NCBI GenBank assembly: GCA_964655115.1 | Contig: CAZZKM010000039.1 | Coordinates: forward strand, 1-6,919 | Source: ATZT02 sp964655115 | GTDB lineage: Bacteria; Actinomycetota; Actinomycetes; S36-B12; UBA5976 | Direction: 5' to 3' | DNA length: 6,919 nucleotides | Shown here: positions 1 to 5,910 of the stretch, piece by piece | How positions within the stretch are numbered: the first letter of the stretch is position 1 | Layout: every line of letters begins with the position of its first letter | Translations under genes and position numbers: made by a program | The notes under the pieces: generated by a model | What the model was told of the DNA's origin: nothing | The model's input: only the letters and a program-made list of their open reading frames with translations | The model's database searches: none

Positions 1-457
1 GTGCATACATTCCGCTTGAATAAAATTTAACTGGTGTATCAATAAAATCTACAATTCCAGAAAAATCTATAATTTCATCAATGACTAACGAAGTATCTTT
101 CCTTGATCTTCCTAAAATTGAGGAATTCAGATATATATTTTCTCTTCCGGTCATATCAGGTTGAAAACCTGCACCTAATTCTAATAAAGCAGCAGTTGAA
201 ACTGGTCTAATTACTTGGCCTGACGATGGTGTTAATACTCCGCTAATAATTTTTAATAAAGTACTTTTTCCTGAACCATTCCTACCAATTAGACCAAGTG
301 TTGATCCTTCTTTAACCTCAAAAGAAACCCCTTTTAAAGCCCAAAAAACTGTGTTGAAATTTTTAGCATGACGATCAGTTAAAAACTCTTTGAAAGTTCT
401 TTGATAATACTTTCTATATTCTCGACTAACATTGTCTACTTTCACACAAAAACTCAT
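1..457 (-). CDS. wzt: Polysaccharide/teichoic acid ABC exporter, ATP-binding subunit (Wzt/TagH type), 3' end cut by window
   Basis: This is the ATPase that would power export of a lipid-linked surface polysaccharide across the cytoplasmic membrane with the adjacent permease. The first 152 codons are visible on the minus strand; the rest lies beyond base 1. The Walker A motif GRNGSGKST spans residues 58-66, the Q-loop glutamine is near residue 99 (GFQPDMTGREN), and the ABC signature begins as YSSGM at 146-150. That signature form and the extra N-terminal stretch before the nucleotide-binding core are typical of the Wzt/TagH/KpsT family. Walker B and any C-terminal carbohydrate-binding domain are outside the window, so substrate class cannot be judged. 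The ATG (457-455) overlaps the permease stop as ATGA, with a modest GGTGG 7 nt upstream inside the permease gene, so translation is probably coupled. I am sure of the family, less sure of the exported glycan. Confidence 0.93.
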   Translation of the reverse strand, partial: MSFCVKVDNVSREYRKYYQRTFKEFLTDRHAKNFNTVFWALKGVSFEVKEGSTLGLIGRNGSGKSTLLKIISGVLTPSSGQVIRPVSTAALLELGAGFQPDMTGRENIYLNSSILGRSRKDTSLVIDEIIDFSGIVDFIDTPVKFYSSGMYA

Positions 458-1368
458 AAATCAACCACCACTGTTCCAGCAAGGCGAGAAAAAATTCTTT
501 GAGCTATATACAGAAAAATCCAACTTGCTAAAACTGAAAGCCATAATCTTGTCGAAAATGGTGAATCAAAAAATTGATAAACTTTTCCTGCTTCACTATT
601 TATAGGCTCCCATAACGCTTGCTGTGCCGCCATTGTTATAAGACCAAAGGGATTTAGTAAATAAAGTTGTTGAAAAATGTACCCAAAAGGAAGTCCTGCT
701 AAAAATTGATGAGCAAAGGTCCATGGATATAAAATTGGACTCAACCAAAAAAGCAAAAGAAGTCCAACTTCAACAATAAACTGAGTATCTCGAAATCGAA
801 CATTCAATACCGAAAAAATTAAACTAAAGCCAAAAGCAACTGGAAAGACAATAAGTATTATCGGAATTAAATATAGTAAATTTCCAGGCGTTGGCCAAGA
901 ATTGAAAATAGCAAAACCTAAAATTAAAACAAAAAACTGTACCAAAAAATGTACTGTGGCTACGGCAAAACTTGTTAAGGGAAGTATCTCCCTGGGAAAC
1001 CAAACTTTTTTCAATAAAGATCCATTTGTTGTCATCGCAACAGATCCCGTGCTAATAGAATCTGATAAAAGATTCCAAAACAAAAGTCCCACAAAGATAA
1101 ATATTGCAAATTTTTCTACATTTTTAGATGCACCCAAAAACTGTCCAACAACTACTGCATAGATAAACAGCATTACAAGAGGCCTTATCAAAGTCCAACC
1201 TAAACCTAAAACACTTCCTTTATATTTTCCGGCCAACTCCCTCGAAAGAAGTGCAAATAACAATTCTCTTGACTTTAGTAAATCTTGTATATCCTTAAAA
1301 ACACTTGCTGACCTACCCGCAGATGCCAAAGTAATTTTTTGACCTTTAATTGCGTTATTACTCTTCAA
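454..1368 (-). CDS. wzm: Polysaccharide/teichoic acid ABC exporter, ABC-2 permease (Wzm/TagG type)
   Basis: This is the membrane-channel subunit of an O-antigen/teichoic-acid class exporter, 304 aa, close to the usual family length. After a polar cytosolic N-terminus of about 45 residues comes the family motif region RELAGKYKGSVLGLGW (43-58). About six hydrophobic segments follow, near 62-79, 86-104, 130-155, 163-188, 198-216 and 276-293. The cytoplasmic motif VLNVRFRD (187-194) is characteristic of Wzm/TagG/RfbA proteins. The start is TTG (1368-1366), chosen because AAGGGAG lies 5 nt upstream and the next in-frame ATG is at residue 112, past the first helices. The gene follows the glycosyltransferase after 19 bp and overlaps the ATPase gene by 4 bp, so the three are probably one transcript. 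Family assignment is secure; the transported glycan is unknown. Confidence 0.94.
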   Translation of the reverse strand: MKSNNAIKGQKITLASAGRSASVFKDIQDLLKSRELLFALLSRELAGKYKGSVLGLGWTLIRPLVMLFIYAVVVGQFLGASKNVEKFAIFIFVGLLFWNLLSDSISTGSVAMTTNGSLLKKVWFPREILPLTSFAVATVHFLVQFFVLILGFAIFNSWPTPGNLLYLIPIILIVFPVAFGFSLIFSVLNVRFRDTQFIVEVGLLLLFWLSPILYPWTFAHQFLAGLPFGYIFQQLYLLNPFGLITMAAQQALWEPINSEAGKVYQFFDSPFSTRLWLSVLASWIFLYIAQRIFSRLAGTVVVDL

Positions 1369-1373
1369 TAAAA

Positions 1374-1380
1374 CTCCCTT
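1374..1380 (-). promoter_or_regulatory. Ribosome binding site deciding the TTG start of the ABC permease
   Basis: On the minus strand AAGGGAG lies 5 nt before TTG at 1368-1366, within the 19-bp gap after the glycosyltransferase stop. It supports the unusual start codon and independent initiation on the permease. Confidence 0.7.
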
Positions 1381-1387
1381 AGTACGT

Positions 1388-2194
1388 TTATCCTACTCTG
1401 TATATTAGAGCCCTTAACATTGTAAATAGTCTTGCCCTAATCTCTCCAATGAAAAAAGCTAAATTTGAAACTTCAACAAAGTTATTAGTTATTAAAAATT
1501 TCTTGAAATTAAGTTGAGCCGAATTTTGATTTTTTTTCAATCTATACGACCACTGTTGTTTTGAAACTCTAAAACAACCAACAATTTCTCTGTCTAAAGA
1601 TACATATTTATTCTTTGTAATCTCTAAATAGCCACTTAGATCTAAAGTGTATTCATGCAACTCTGAAAAACCTTTACTTTCTAATAGGTCTCGAGTATTA
1701 AATAATGCTGAAACAGGTTCACCGAAAATGTTTCTTCCTGATTTTACATAAAATCCAAATGCTTCTTTTGCTGAAATGCGTGAATTGTATAAAGGCATGT
1801 TTGGAATCAATTTTCTTCCTTTAGGTAAAAGAATTTCTCTCCTACTAAATACAGCACTAGTATTATTAGTCTTTAAAACCTGTAATTGATGCGCAATACT
1901 ATTTGGAAACAAATAGTCATCCGAACATAAAATTTTTGTAGCGACAGAATTATTATTTACTTTACTTAAATTCCAGTTAAAAGCGACGTTAGAATGTTTT
2001 TCGTTTAAGATCAATTTAAACCTTGAATCATTTTTAATAAAATTTTTCACTATTTCCACTGACTTATCTGTAGATTTGTCATCGGAAATTACACAATCCC
2101 AATCAGTGTAAGATTGACCTACTACAGACTCTAATGTTTCCTTGATGTAATCCTGAGCGTTAAATAATGGTATAAATATTCGAACAGTAGCCAA
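1388..2194 (-). CDS. Family 2 glycosyltransferase (GT-A fold)
   Basis: This is a likely inverting sugar transferase for a surface polysaccharide, 268 aa, cytosolic and possibly membrane-associated through its C-terminus. The N-terminus has the classic GT2 pattern: IFIPLFNAQDYIKETLESV (6-24), then VISDDKSTDKS (35-45) with the nucleotide-binding aspartates at 38-39. The metal-binding DxD-like site is SDDY at 91-94, followed by the acceptor-side half. The C-terminal 30 residues are fairly hydrophobic but have no clear transmembrane helix. The start is TTG (2194-2192), supported by AAGGTGG 7 nt upstream; starting here keeps the first beta strand (ATVRIFIPL) complete. It is the first visible gene of the run leading into the ABC exporter 19 bp downstream, which suggests it builds the exported glycan. 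Rhamnosyl transfer would suit the nearby rml genes, but donor and acceptor cannot be read from the sequence. Confidence 0.92.
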   Translation of the reverse strand: MATVRIFIPLFNAQDYIKETLESVVGQSYTDWDCVISDDKSTDKSVEIVKNFIKNDSRFKLILNEKHSNVAFNWNLSKVNNNSVATKILCSDDYLFPNSIAHQLQVLKTNNTSAVFSRREILLPKGRKLIPNMPLYNSRISAKEAFGFYVKSGRNIFGEPVSALFNTRDLLESKGFSELHEYTLDLSGYLEITKNKYVSLDREIVGCFRVSKQQWSYRLKKNQNSAQLNFKKFLITNNFVEVSNLAFFIGEIRARLFTMLRALIYRVG

Positions 2195-2201
2195 AATCTC
2201 A

Positions 2202-2208
2202 CCACCTT
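2202..2208 (-). promoter_or_regulatory. Ribosome binding site deciding the TTG start of the glycosyltransferase
   Basis: On the minus strand AAGGTGG sits 7 nt before TTG at 2194-2192. No ATG or GTG gives a comparable start with the complete first beta strand of the GT2 fold, so this site fixes the start. Confidence 0.7.
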
Positions 2209-2244
2209 TTTAGTTTCAGAAGTGTCAAAATAAGCGTAATCCTG

Positions 2245-2268
2245 ATAAGAATACTAGTGTTTTCTTAT
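2245..2268. repeat. 7-bp inverted repeat upstream of fhaA
   Basis: ATAAGAA at 2245-2251 is the exact reverse complement of TTCTTAT at 2262-2268, with a 10-nt spacer containing the palindrome ACTAGT. It lies 17 nt upstream of the fhaA start and in the middle of the divergent region. It could be a binding site for a dimeric regulator or a weak RNA hairpin. A short AT-rich repeat like this could also arise by chance. Confidence 0.35.
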
Positions 2269-2274
2269 AGCGAA

Positions 2275-2280
2275 AAGGAA
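2275..2280 (+). promoter_or_regulatory. Ribosome binding site deciding the TTG start of fhaA
   Basis: AAGGAA lies 5 nt before TTG at 2286-2288. Starting here gives the N-terminus MSLIDQFE, which resembles the conserved beginning of DUF3662 proteins, so spacing and homology agree. Confidence 0.65.
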
Positions 2281-2285
2281 ATATT

Positions 2286-2951
2286 TTGAGTTTAATTGAT
2301 CAATTCGAAGTTCAATTTAACGAGTTGTCAAATTTTGAATTAGTTGACGGTTCTTTATTAGAAATACAGCCCGTTGAACTCGCTGGAATGCTCAACCAAG
2401 AAATAAACAGATCTATTAATGAAATAGGGATAAATACAAAACTTGTTGGATTCAATATTTATTTGTCTAATCATGATTTTACTAGACTTGAAAAATATAA
2501 AAATTTAATAATCGATGGTTTAGTAAATCTTATAGATAAAACAGTTGAACTAAAAAGAATTGAAAATCTAAACAGCGTAGAGGTTCGTATTCTTAAAGAC
2601 TCAAGTTTGAGTACTGGTGTTGTCAAATGTATTCCAATTGTGGAGGAATTAGAGCAAATAAGTGAAACGATAAAAAGCTATATTTTAGAAATTGGAGGTA
2701 TGAAAAAACAACTAGAAAAAAGAACATACGTTTTAGGTAGAGGGACTGATGTAGACATTCAGATCAATGACTCTGGAATCTCACGCAAACATTTATCAAT
2801 TGAAGTATCGGAATCAATTTTTATCAAAGACCTAAATTCTACTAATGGAACTTTTATTAATGGTGAAAAAATAACTGAATTCAATATTGAAGATGAAGTT
2901 ACCTTCAAAATAGGAACATCAGAGATAAAAATTTATCGCGATTTAATATGA
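2286..2951 (+). CDS. fhaA: FhaA-like protein: DUF3662 domain plus C-terminal FHA domain
   Basis: This is a cytosolic phosphothreonine-reading adaptor of the PknB/PstP system, 221 aa. Residues 1 to about 112 match the DUF3662 pattern of FhaA: an opening MSLIDQFE, then IQPVELAGMLNQEI (27-40), then a strand-rich segment ending near VEVRIL (98-103). After a linker of about 30 residues, an FHA domain fills 147-218, with GRG at 151-153, ISRKH at 165-169 and NSTNGTFINGE at 184-194; R152, S166, H169 and N187 are the expected phosphopeptide-contacting residues and all are present. Mycobacterial FhaA is over 500 aa because of a long linker, which is absent here. In mycobacteria FhaA binds phosphorylated MviN and affects peptidoglycan synthesis; the same role here is inferred. 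The start is TTG. The stop overlaps the pstP start by 4 bases (ATGA). Confidence 0.9.
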   Translation: MSLIDQFEVQFNELSNFELVDGSLLEIQPVELAGMLNQEINRSINEIGINTKLVGFNIYLSNHDFTRLEKYKNLIIDGLVNLIDKTVELKRIENLNSVEVRILKDSSLSTGVVKCIPIVEELEQISETIKSYILEIGGMKKQLEKRTYVLGRGTDVDIQINDSGISRKHLSIEVSESIFIKDLNSTNGTFINGEKITEFNIEDEVTFKIGTSEIKIYRDLI

Positions 2952-4159
2952 CCCAAAATTTTTGGTTTAAATCCTCAGGTAGATCAGATGTTGGTCTAGC
3001 ACGAGAAAATAATGAAGATTCAGGATTTATTGGAAAAAACTATCTTCTAGTGGCAGATGGTATGGGTGGACATGCTGCAGGAGAACTTGCAAGTTCAACT
3101 GCTGTCTCAATAATTTCAAATTTCGATAGAAAAATAAATGATTCTAAAATTGATGATCGAATTATAGATGATATTTCTTCAAAAATAAAAAATTCGATAC
3201 AAAAAGATAATTCTAGACAAGGTATGGGAACAACAGTATCAATTGTTAAATTTGAAAATAATTTTATTAACATTCTTAATATAGGCGACTCTAGAATTTA
3301 CTTAATTAGAAATAAAGAAATTAAACAATTAACAAAAGATCAAACTTATATACAAACTTTAATTGATTCTGGTCAAATTACAGAAATTGAATCAAAAACT
3401 CATCCGCAAAAATCACTTCTATTACAAGCAATAGATGGTTCAGAAAATTTAATACCTCAAAAAGAAAGAATTGAAATCTTTGAAGGGGATAAGTTATTAC
3501 TTTGTACTGATGGATTAACTAATGTTGTTTCTGATTTAGAAATATTAAGAATAATTAATAATTATGATTATGTAGGTGCAGTTTCAGCATTAATTGAAAA
3601 ATCACTTGAACTTGGAGGCCCTGACAACATAACAGTTATTTTGGCTGAAGTTACTAAACAAAAAATAGATAATAAACCAATTGTTTTAGGCGCAGCTGCA
3701 GAACCAAGAAATAGAATTTTGTTACCAGATTTGGATTTCCCTACTGATATTCACCCATTTATTACTTCTGAATTTCCTGCTTTAAAAAGTATTCGATTCT
3801 CAAAAAAAATCAAATTCTTCGTAGCTTTTGCCTTATTGGTGGTACCGTTTTATTTTGGTTTTAATTATTGGATTACTAGACAATATTTTGTAAGTAATTT
3901 AGGTGAAAATATTGCAATTTTTCAAGGTTTAAAAGTTAACCTTGGACCAGTTTCCCTTTCTCAGCCTGTACAAAGTTTTAACTTAGAAACTAAAGTTTTA
4001 ACCAAAGAAGATTTAGTTCTTGTAGATAAGGGAATTGATGCAAATTCTCTAACTGAGGCAAGATTTATAGTTAGACGCCTTGATCAAAGGGCTTTATGTA
4101 ATAGAGATTCATCTTTTTCATTTTGCTTCGAAGTGATGAAATCAATTAAACCTCAATAA
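2948..4159 (+). CDS. pstP: Membrane-anchored PP2C-family Ser/Thr phosphatase (PstP)
   Basis: This phosphatase removes phosphate from Ser/Thr, reversing PknB action on the kinase and its targets. Its 403 aa comprise a PP2C domain (about 5-235), a variable cytosolic linker, one transmembrane helix (about 289-308) and an extracellular domain of about 95 residues. PP2C motifs are intact: RENNED (19-24), DGMGGH (37-42), GMGTT (92-96), GDSRIY (113-118), CTDGL (186-190) and GGPDN (223-227). The metal-binding aspartates D37, D188 and D226 are all present, so an active Mn/Mg-dependent enzyme is expected. The extracellular part keeps a PstP-like pattern (YFVSNLGENIAIFQGL, 313-328) and carries two cysteines, C384 and C393, which could pair. 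The ATG overlaps the fhaA stop and has no Shine-Dalgarno, implying translational coupling. In other actinobacteria rodA/ftsW and pbpA usually follow; here pknB follows after 38 bp. This coding region is notably more AT-rich than pknB. Confidence 0.95.
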   Translation: MTQNFWFKSSGRSDVGLARENNEDSGFIGKNYLLVADGMGGHAAGELASSTAVSIISNFDRKINDSKIDDRIIDDISSKIKNSIQKDNSRQGMGTTVSIVKFENNFINILNIGDSRIYLIRNKEIKQLTKDQTYIQTLIDSGQITEIESKTHPQKSLLLQAIDGSENLIPQKERIEIFEGDKLLLCTDGLTNVVSDLEILRIINNYDYVGAVSALIEKSLELGGPDNITVILAEVTKQKIDNKPIVLGAAAEPRNRILLPDLDFPTDIHPFITSEFPALKSIRFSKKIKFFVAFALLVVPFYFGFNYWITRQYFVSNLGENIAIFQGLKVNLGPVSLSQPVQSFNLETKVLTKEDLVLVDKGIDANSLTEARFIVRRLDQRALCNRDSSFSFCFEVMKSIKPQ

Positions 4160-4197
4160 CGGCTAATATGAAAAATATAAATGGAGATTAAACGTTA
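4160..4197 (+). promoter_or_regulatory. Short pstP-pknB spacer with pknB ribosome binding site
   Basis: The spacer is 38 bp and holds GGAG (4183-4186) 11 nt before the pknB ATG. Two chance-sized frames lie inside: seven codons from 4168 to 4191, and five codons from 4181 whose TAA (4196-4198) overlaps the pknB ATG as TAATG. No terminator or promoter is evident, so co-transcription with pstP is likely. In related clusters this is where the SEDS and penicillin-binding protein genes sit. Confidence 0.5.
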
Positions 4198-5910
4198 ATG
4201 ATTGAACAAAAACTTGCTAATCGCTACGAACTGGGTGAATTAATCGGTCGTGGCGGTATGGCTGAAGTTTATGAAGCCCAAGATACAAGGCTAAAAAGAA
4301 CTGTTGCAATCAAAATATTAAGAAGTGATTTAGCAAGAGATCCTGCATTTATTGCAAGATTTAGAAGAGAAGCTCAAGCTGCCGCTGCACTAAATCATCC
4401 AACAATTGTTGCTGTTTATGACACAGGTGAAGAAATTGTAGGAGATAAAACAAATGCCACAAATGTTCCCTACATTGTTATGGAATACGTAAATGGAACA
4501 ACTTTAAGAGATATTGTTAAAAGTGGTAGAAAATTACAAACAGAACGTGCTCTAAAAATAACAATTGGAATTTTAGATGCACTTTCCTATTCACATAGCC
4601 ATGGAATTATTCATAGAGATATAAAACCTGCAAACATCATGATTACCAAAAATGGTGATGTGAAAGTTATGGATTTTGGTATTGCAAGAGCTTTAGCTGA
4701 TACCAAAGCAACAATGACTGGTGGAAGTACAGTTTTAGGTACTGCTCATTATTTATCTCCTGAACAAGCAAGGGGAGAAAATGTTGATGCAAGAAGTGAT
4801 TTGTATTCTGCAGGAGTTTTACTTTATGAATTATTAACAGGAGAGCCACCGTTTAAAGGAGATTCACCTGTTGCAGTTGCTTACCAACATGTTTCTGAAT
4901 ATGCAGCACCACCTTCTAGTCTGGATAATGCAATTCCAAAAGAAATAGATACAGTTGTTCTACATGCCTTAGCAAAATCACCCGATGATAGATATCAAAG
5001 TGCAGAGGAATTCCAATCAGATGTTGAAAGAGTTTTACAAGGATTACCAACGGTTGCAAGTACTGCACCAAAACCTAAAAAAATGAACTCAAATACAAAA
5101 ATTACTCGCACAAAACCAAGAGGAAATTCTGTTTTAGCTTTACTTGCAATTTCTGGAATTTTTGTTGGCGGGTTAACAGTTTGGTTAGCAACTCAAATTT
5201 TTGGTTTCTCAACTTCAGATCGGATTATTGTGCCAAGTTTAGATGGATTAACAGTTGAAAAAGCAACTGTTTTATTACTTGAAGAAGGATTATCTTTAGG
5301 TCAAATTTCACCTGAAAATAGTGAAAGACCAGTGGATACAATTATTAGTCAAACTCCACAAGCTGGAACTTCTATAACTTCTGGAACAAGTGTTGATGTT
5401 GTGGTAAGCGCTGGAAAATCTAAAGTTGTTGTTCCAAGATTGATTGGTTTACAAAGTGTCGAAGATGCAAGAAGAGTTTTGTCTGACAAAGGATTAAAGA
5501 TTGGTCCTGTCACAGAAGTTGAAAGTGATAGCGACAAAGGTGTAGTCGTGGGATCTGATCCTGCTGTAGGAACTGCAGTAAGTGCTGGAACTGAAGTTGC
5601 CATAACAATTTCTAGCGGATTGAAAATAGTTCCCCAAGTTGTTGGTTTAAGTGAAGCACAAGCTAGAACAGATCTTGCAAACCTTGGATTCCAAGTTCAA
5701 ATATTGCAACAAGTTGTTACAGAACAAATTGGAAGTGTGTTAGCTCAAGCGCCAAAGCCTGGCACAAAATCAAGTGAAGGAGCAGTAGTAACAATCACAG
5801 TTGGTGTTCCGCCAGGAACTGTAATTGTTGTGCCGCCAACTCCAACACCTACGCCAGTTGTAACAGTTACAGCAACTGCAACACCAAGTCCTAGCCCAAC
5901 TAATTCTTAA
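4198..5910 (+). CDS. pknB: PASTA-domain Ser/Thr protein kinase (PknB)
   Basis: This is a transmembrane sensor kinase, 570 aa, that phosphorylates cell-wall and division proteins in response to peptidoglycan fragments or lipid II. The kinase domain spans about 10-280: glycine loop GRGGMAEV (17-24), catalytic lysine K39, helix-C glutamate E58, HRD at 139-141 with KPAN at 143-146, DFG at 159-161, and SPE at 187-189. T174 in the activation loop aligns with the first autophosphorylated threonine of M. tuberculosis PknB (T171). A basic juxtamembrane stretch (291-309) precedes one transmembrane helix (about 311-331). Three extracellular PASTA repeats follow (about 342-406, 409-475, 476-537), one fewer than the four of M. 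tuberculosis PknB. A Pro/Thr/Ser-rich tail closes the protein (541-570). The ATG has GGAG at 4183-4186, a rather long 11 nt upstream. The gene follows pstP closely, and its stop overlaps that of rmlD on the other strand. Confidence 0.97.
   Translation: MIEQKLANRYELGELIGRGGMAEVYEAQDTRLKRTVAIKILRSDLARDPAFIARFRREAQAAAALNHPTIVAVYDTGEEIVGDKTNATNVPYIVMEYVNGTTLRDIVKSGRKLQTERALKITIGILDALSYSHSHGIIHRDIKPANIMITKNGDVKVMDFGIARALADTKATMTGGSTVLGTAHYLSPEQARGENVDARSDLYSAGVLLYELLTGEPPFKGDSPVAVAYQHVSEYAAPPSSLDNAIPKEIDTVVLHALAKSPDDRYQSAEEFQSDVERVLQGLPTVASTAPKPKKMNSNTKITRTKPRGNSVLALLAISGIFVGGLTVWLATQIFGFSTSDRIIVPSLDGLTVEKATVLLLEEGLSLGQISPENSERPVDTIISQTPQAGTSITSGTSVDVVVSAGKSKVVVPRLIGLQSVEDARRVLSDKGLKIGPVTEVESDSDKGVVVGSDPAVGTAVSAGTEVAITISSGLKIVPQVVGLSEAQARTDLANLGFQVQILQQVVTEQIGSVLAQAPKPGTKSSEGAVVTITVGVPPGTVIVVPPTPTPTPVVTVTATATPSPSPTNS

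Larger units (their letters stand above)
2195..2285. promoter_or_regulatory. Divergent intergenic control region between the glycosyltransferase and fhaA
   Basis: This 91-bp gap between two divergently oriented genes is the only intergenic space above 40 bp, so promoters for the exporter run and for the fhaA-pstP-pknB run probably sit here. On the minus strand a perfect TTGACA lies at 2228-2223, but only 28 nt separate it from the TTG start and no good -10 follows at 16-18 bp. On the plus strand only weak -10-like matches are seen. The promoter role rests on gene layout; exact elements are not identified. Confidence 0.45.

Noticed and set aside
902..1162. Open frame of 86 codons on the plus strand
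   Set aside because: It lies entirely opposite the ABC permease gene, has a lysine/threonine-rich composition expected from antisense of a hydrophobic protein, and shows no family motif.
2223..2228. Perfect TTGACA (-35 box) on the minus strand upstream of the glycosyltransferase
   Set aside because: No TATAAT-like -10 box lies 16-18 bp downstream; that distance falls on the ribosome binding site, so it is not called as a defined promoter.
3040..3273. Open frame of 77 codons on the minus strand
   Set aside because: It is antisense to the PP2C catalytic domain, whose motifs are unambiguous; no domain or ribosome binding site supports it.
4168..4198. Leader peptide frames of seven and five codons just before pknB
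   Set aside because: They are very short, lack their own ribosome binding sites and lack regulatory codon runs; such frames are expected by chance in AT-rich sequence.
4667..4849. Open frame of 60 codons on the minus strand
   Set aside because: It is antisense to the PknB activation loop and SPE region, with low-complexity Leu/Gln/His-rich content.
5349..5603. Open frame of 84 codons on the minus strand
   Set aside because: It is antisense to PASTA repeats 1-2; its Thr/Ser/Pro-rich composition mirrors the Gly/Val/Ser content of the real gene.
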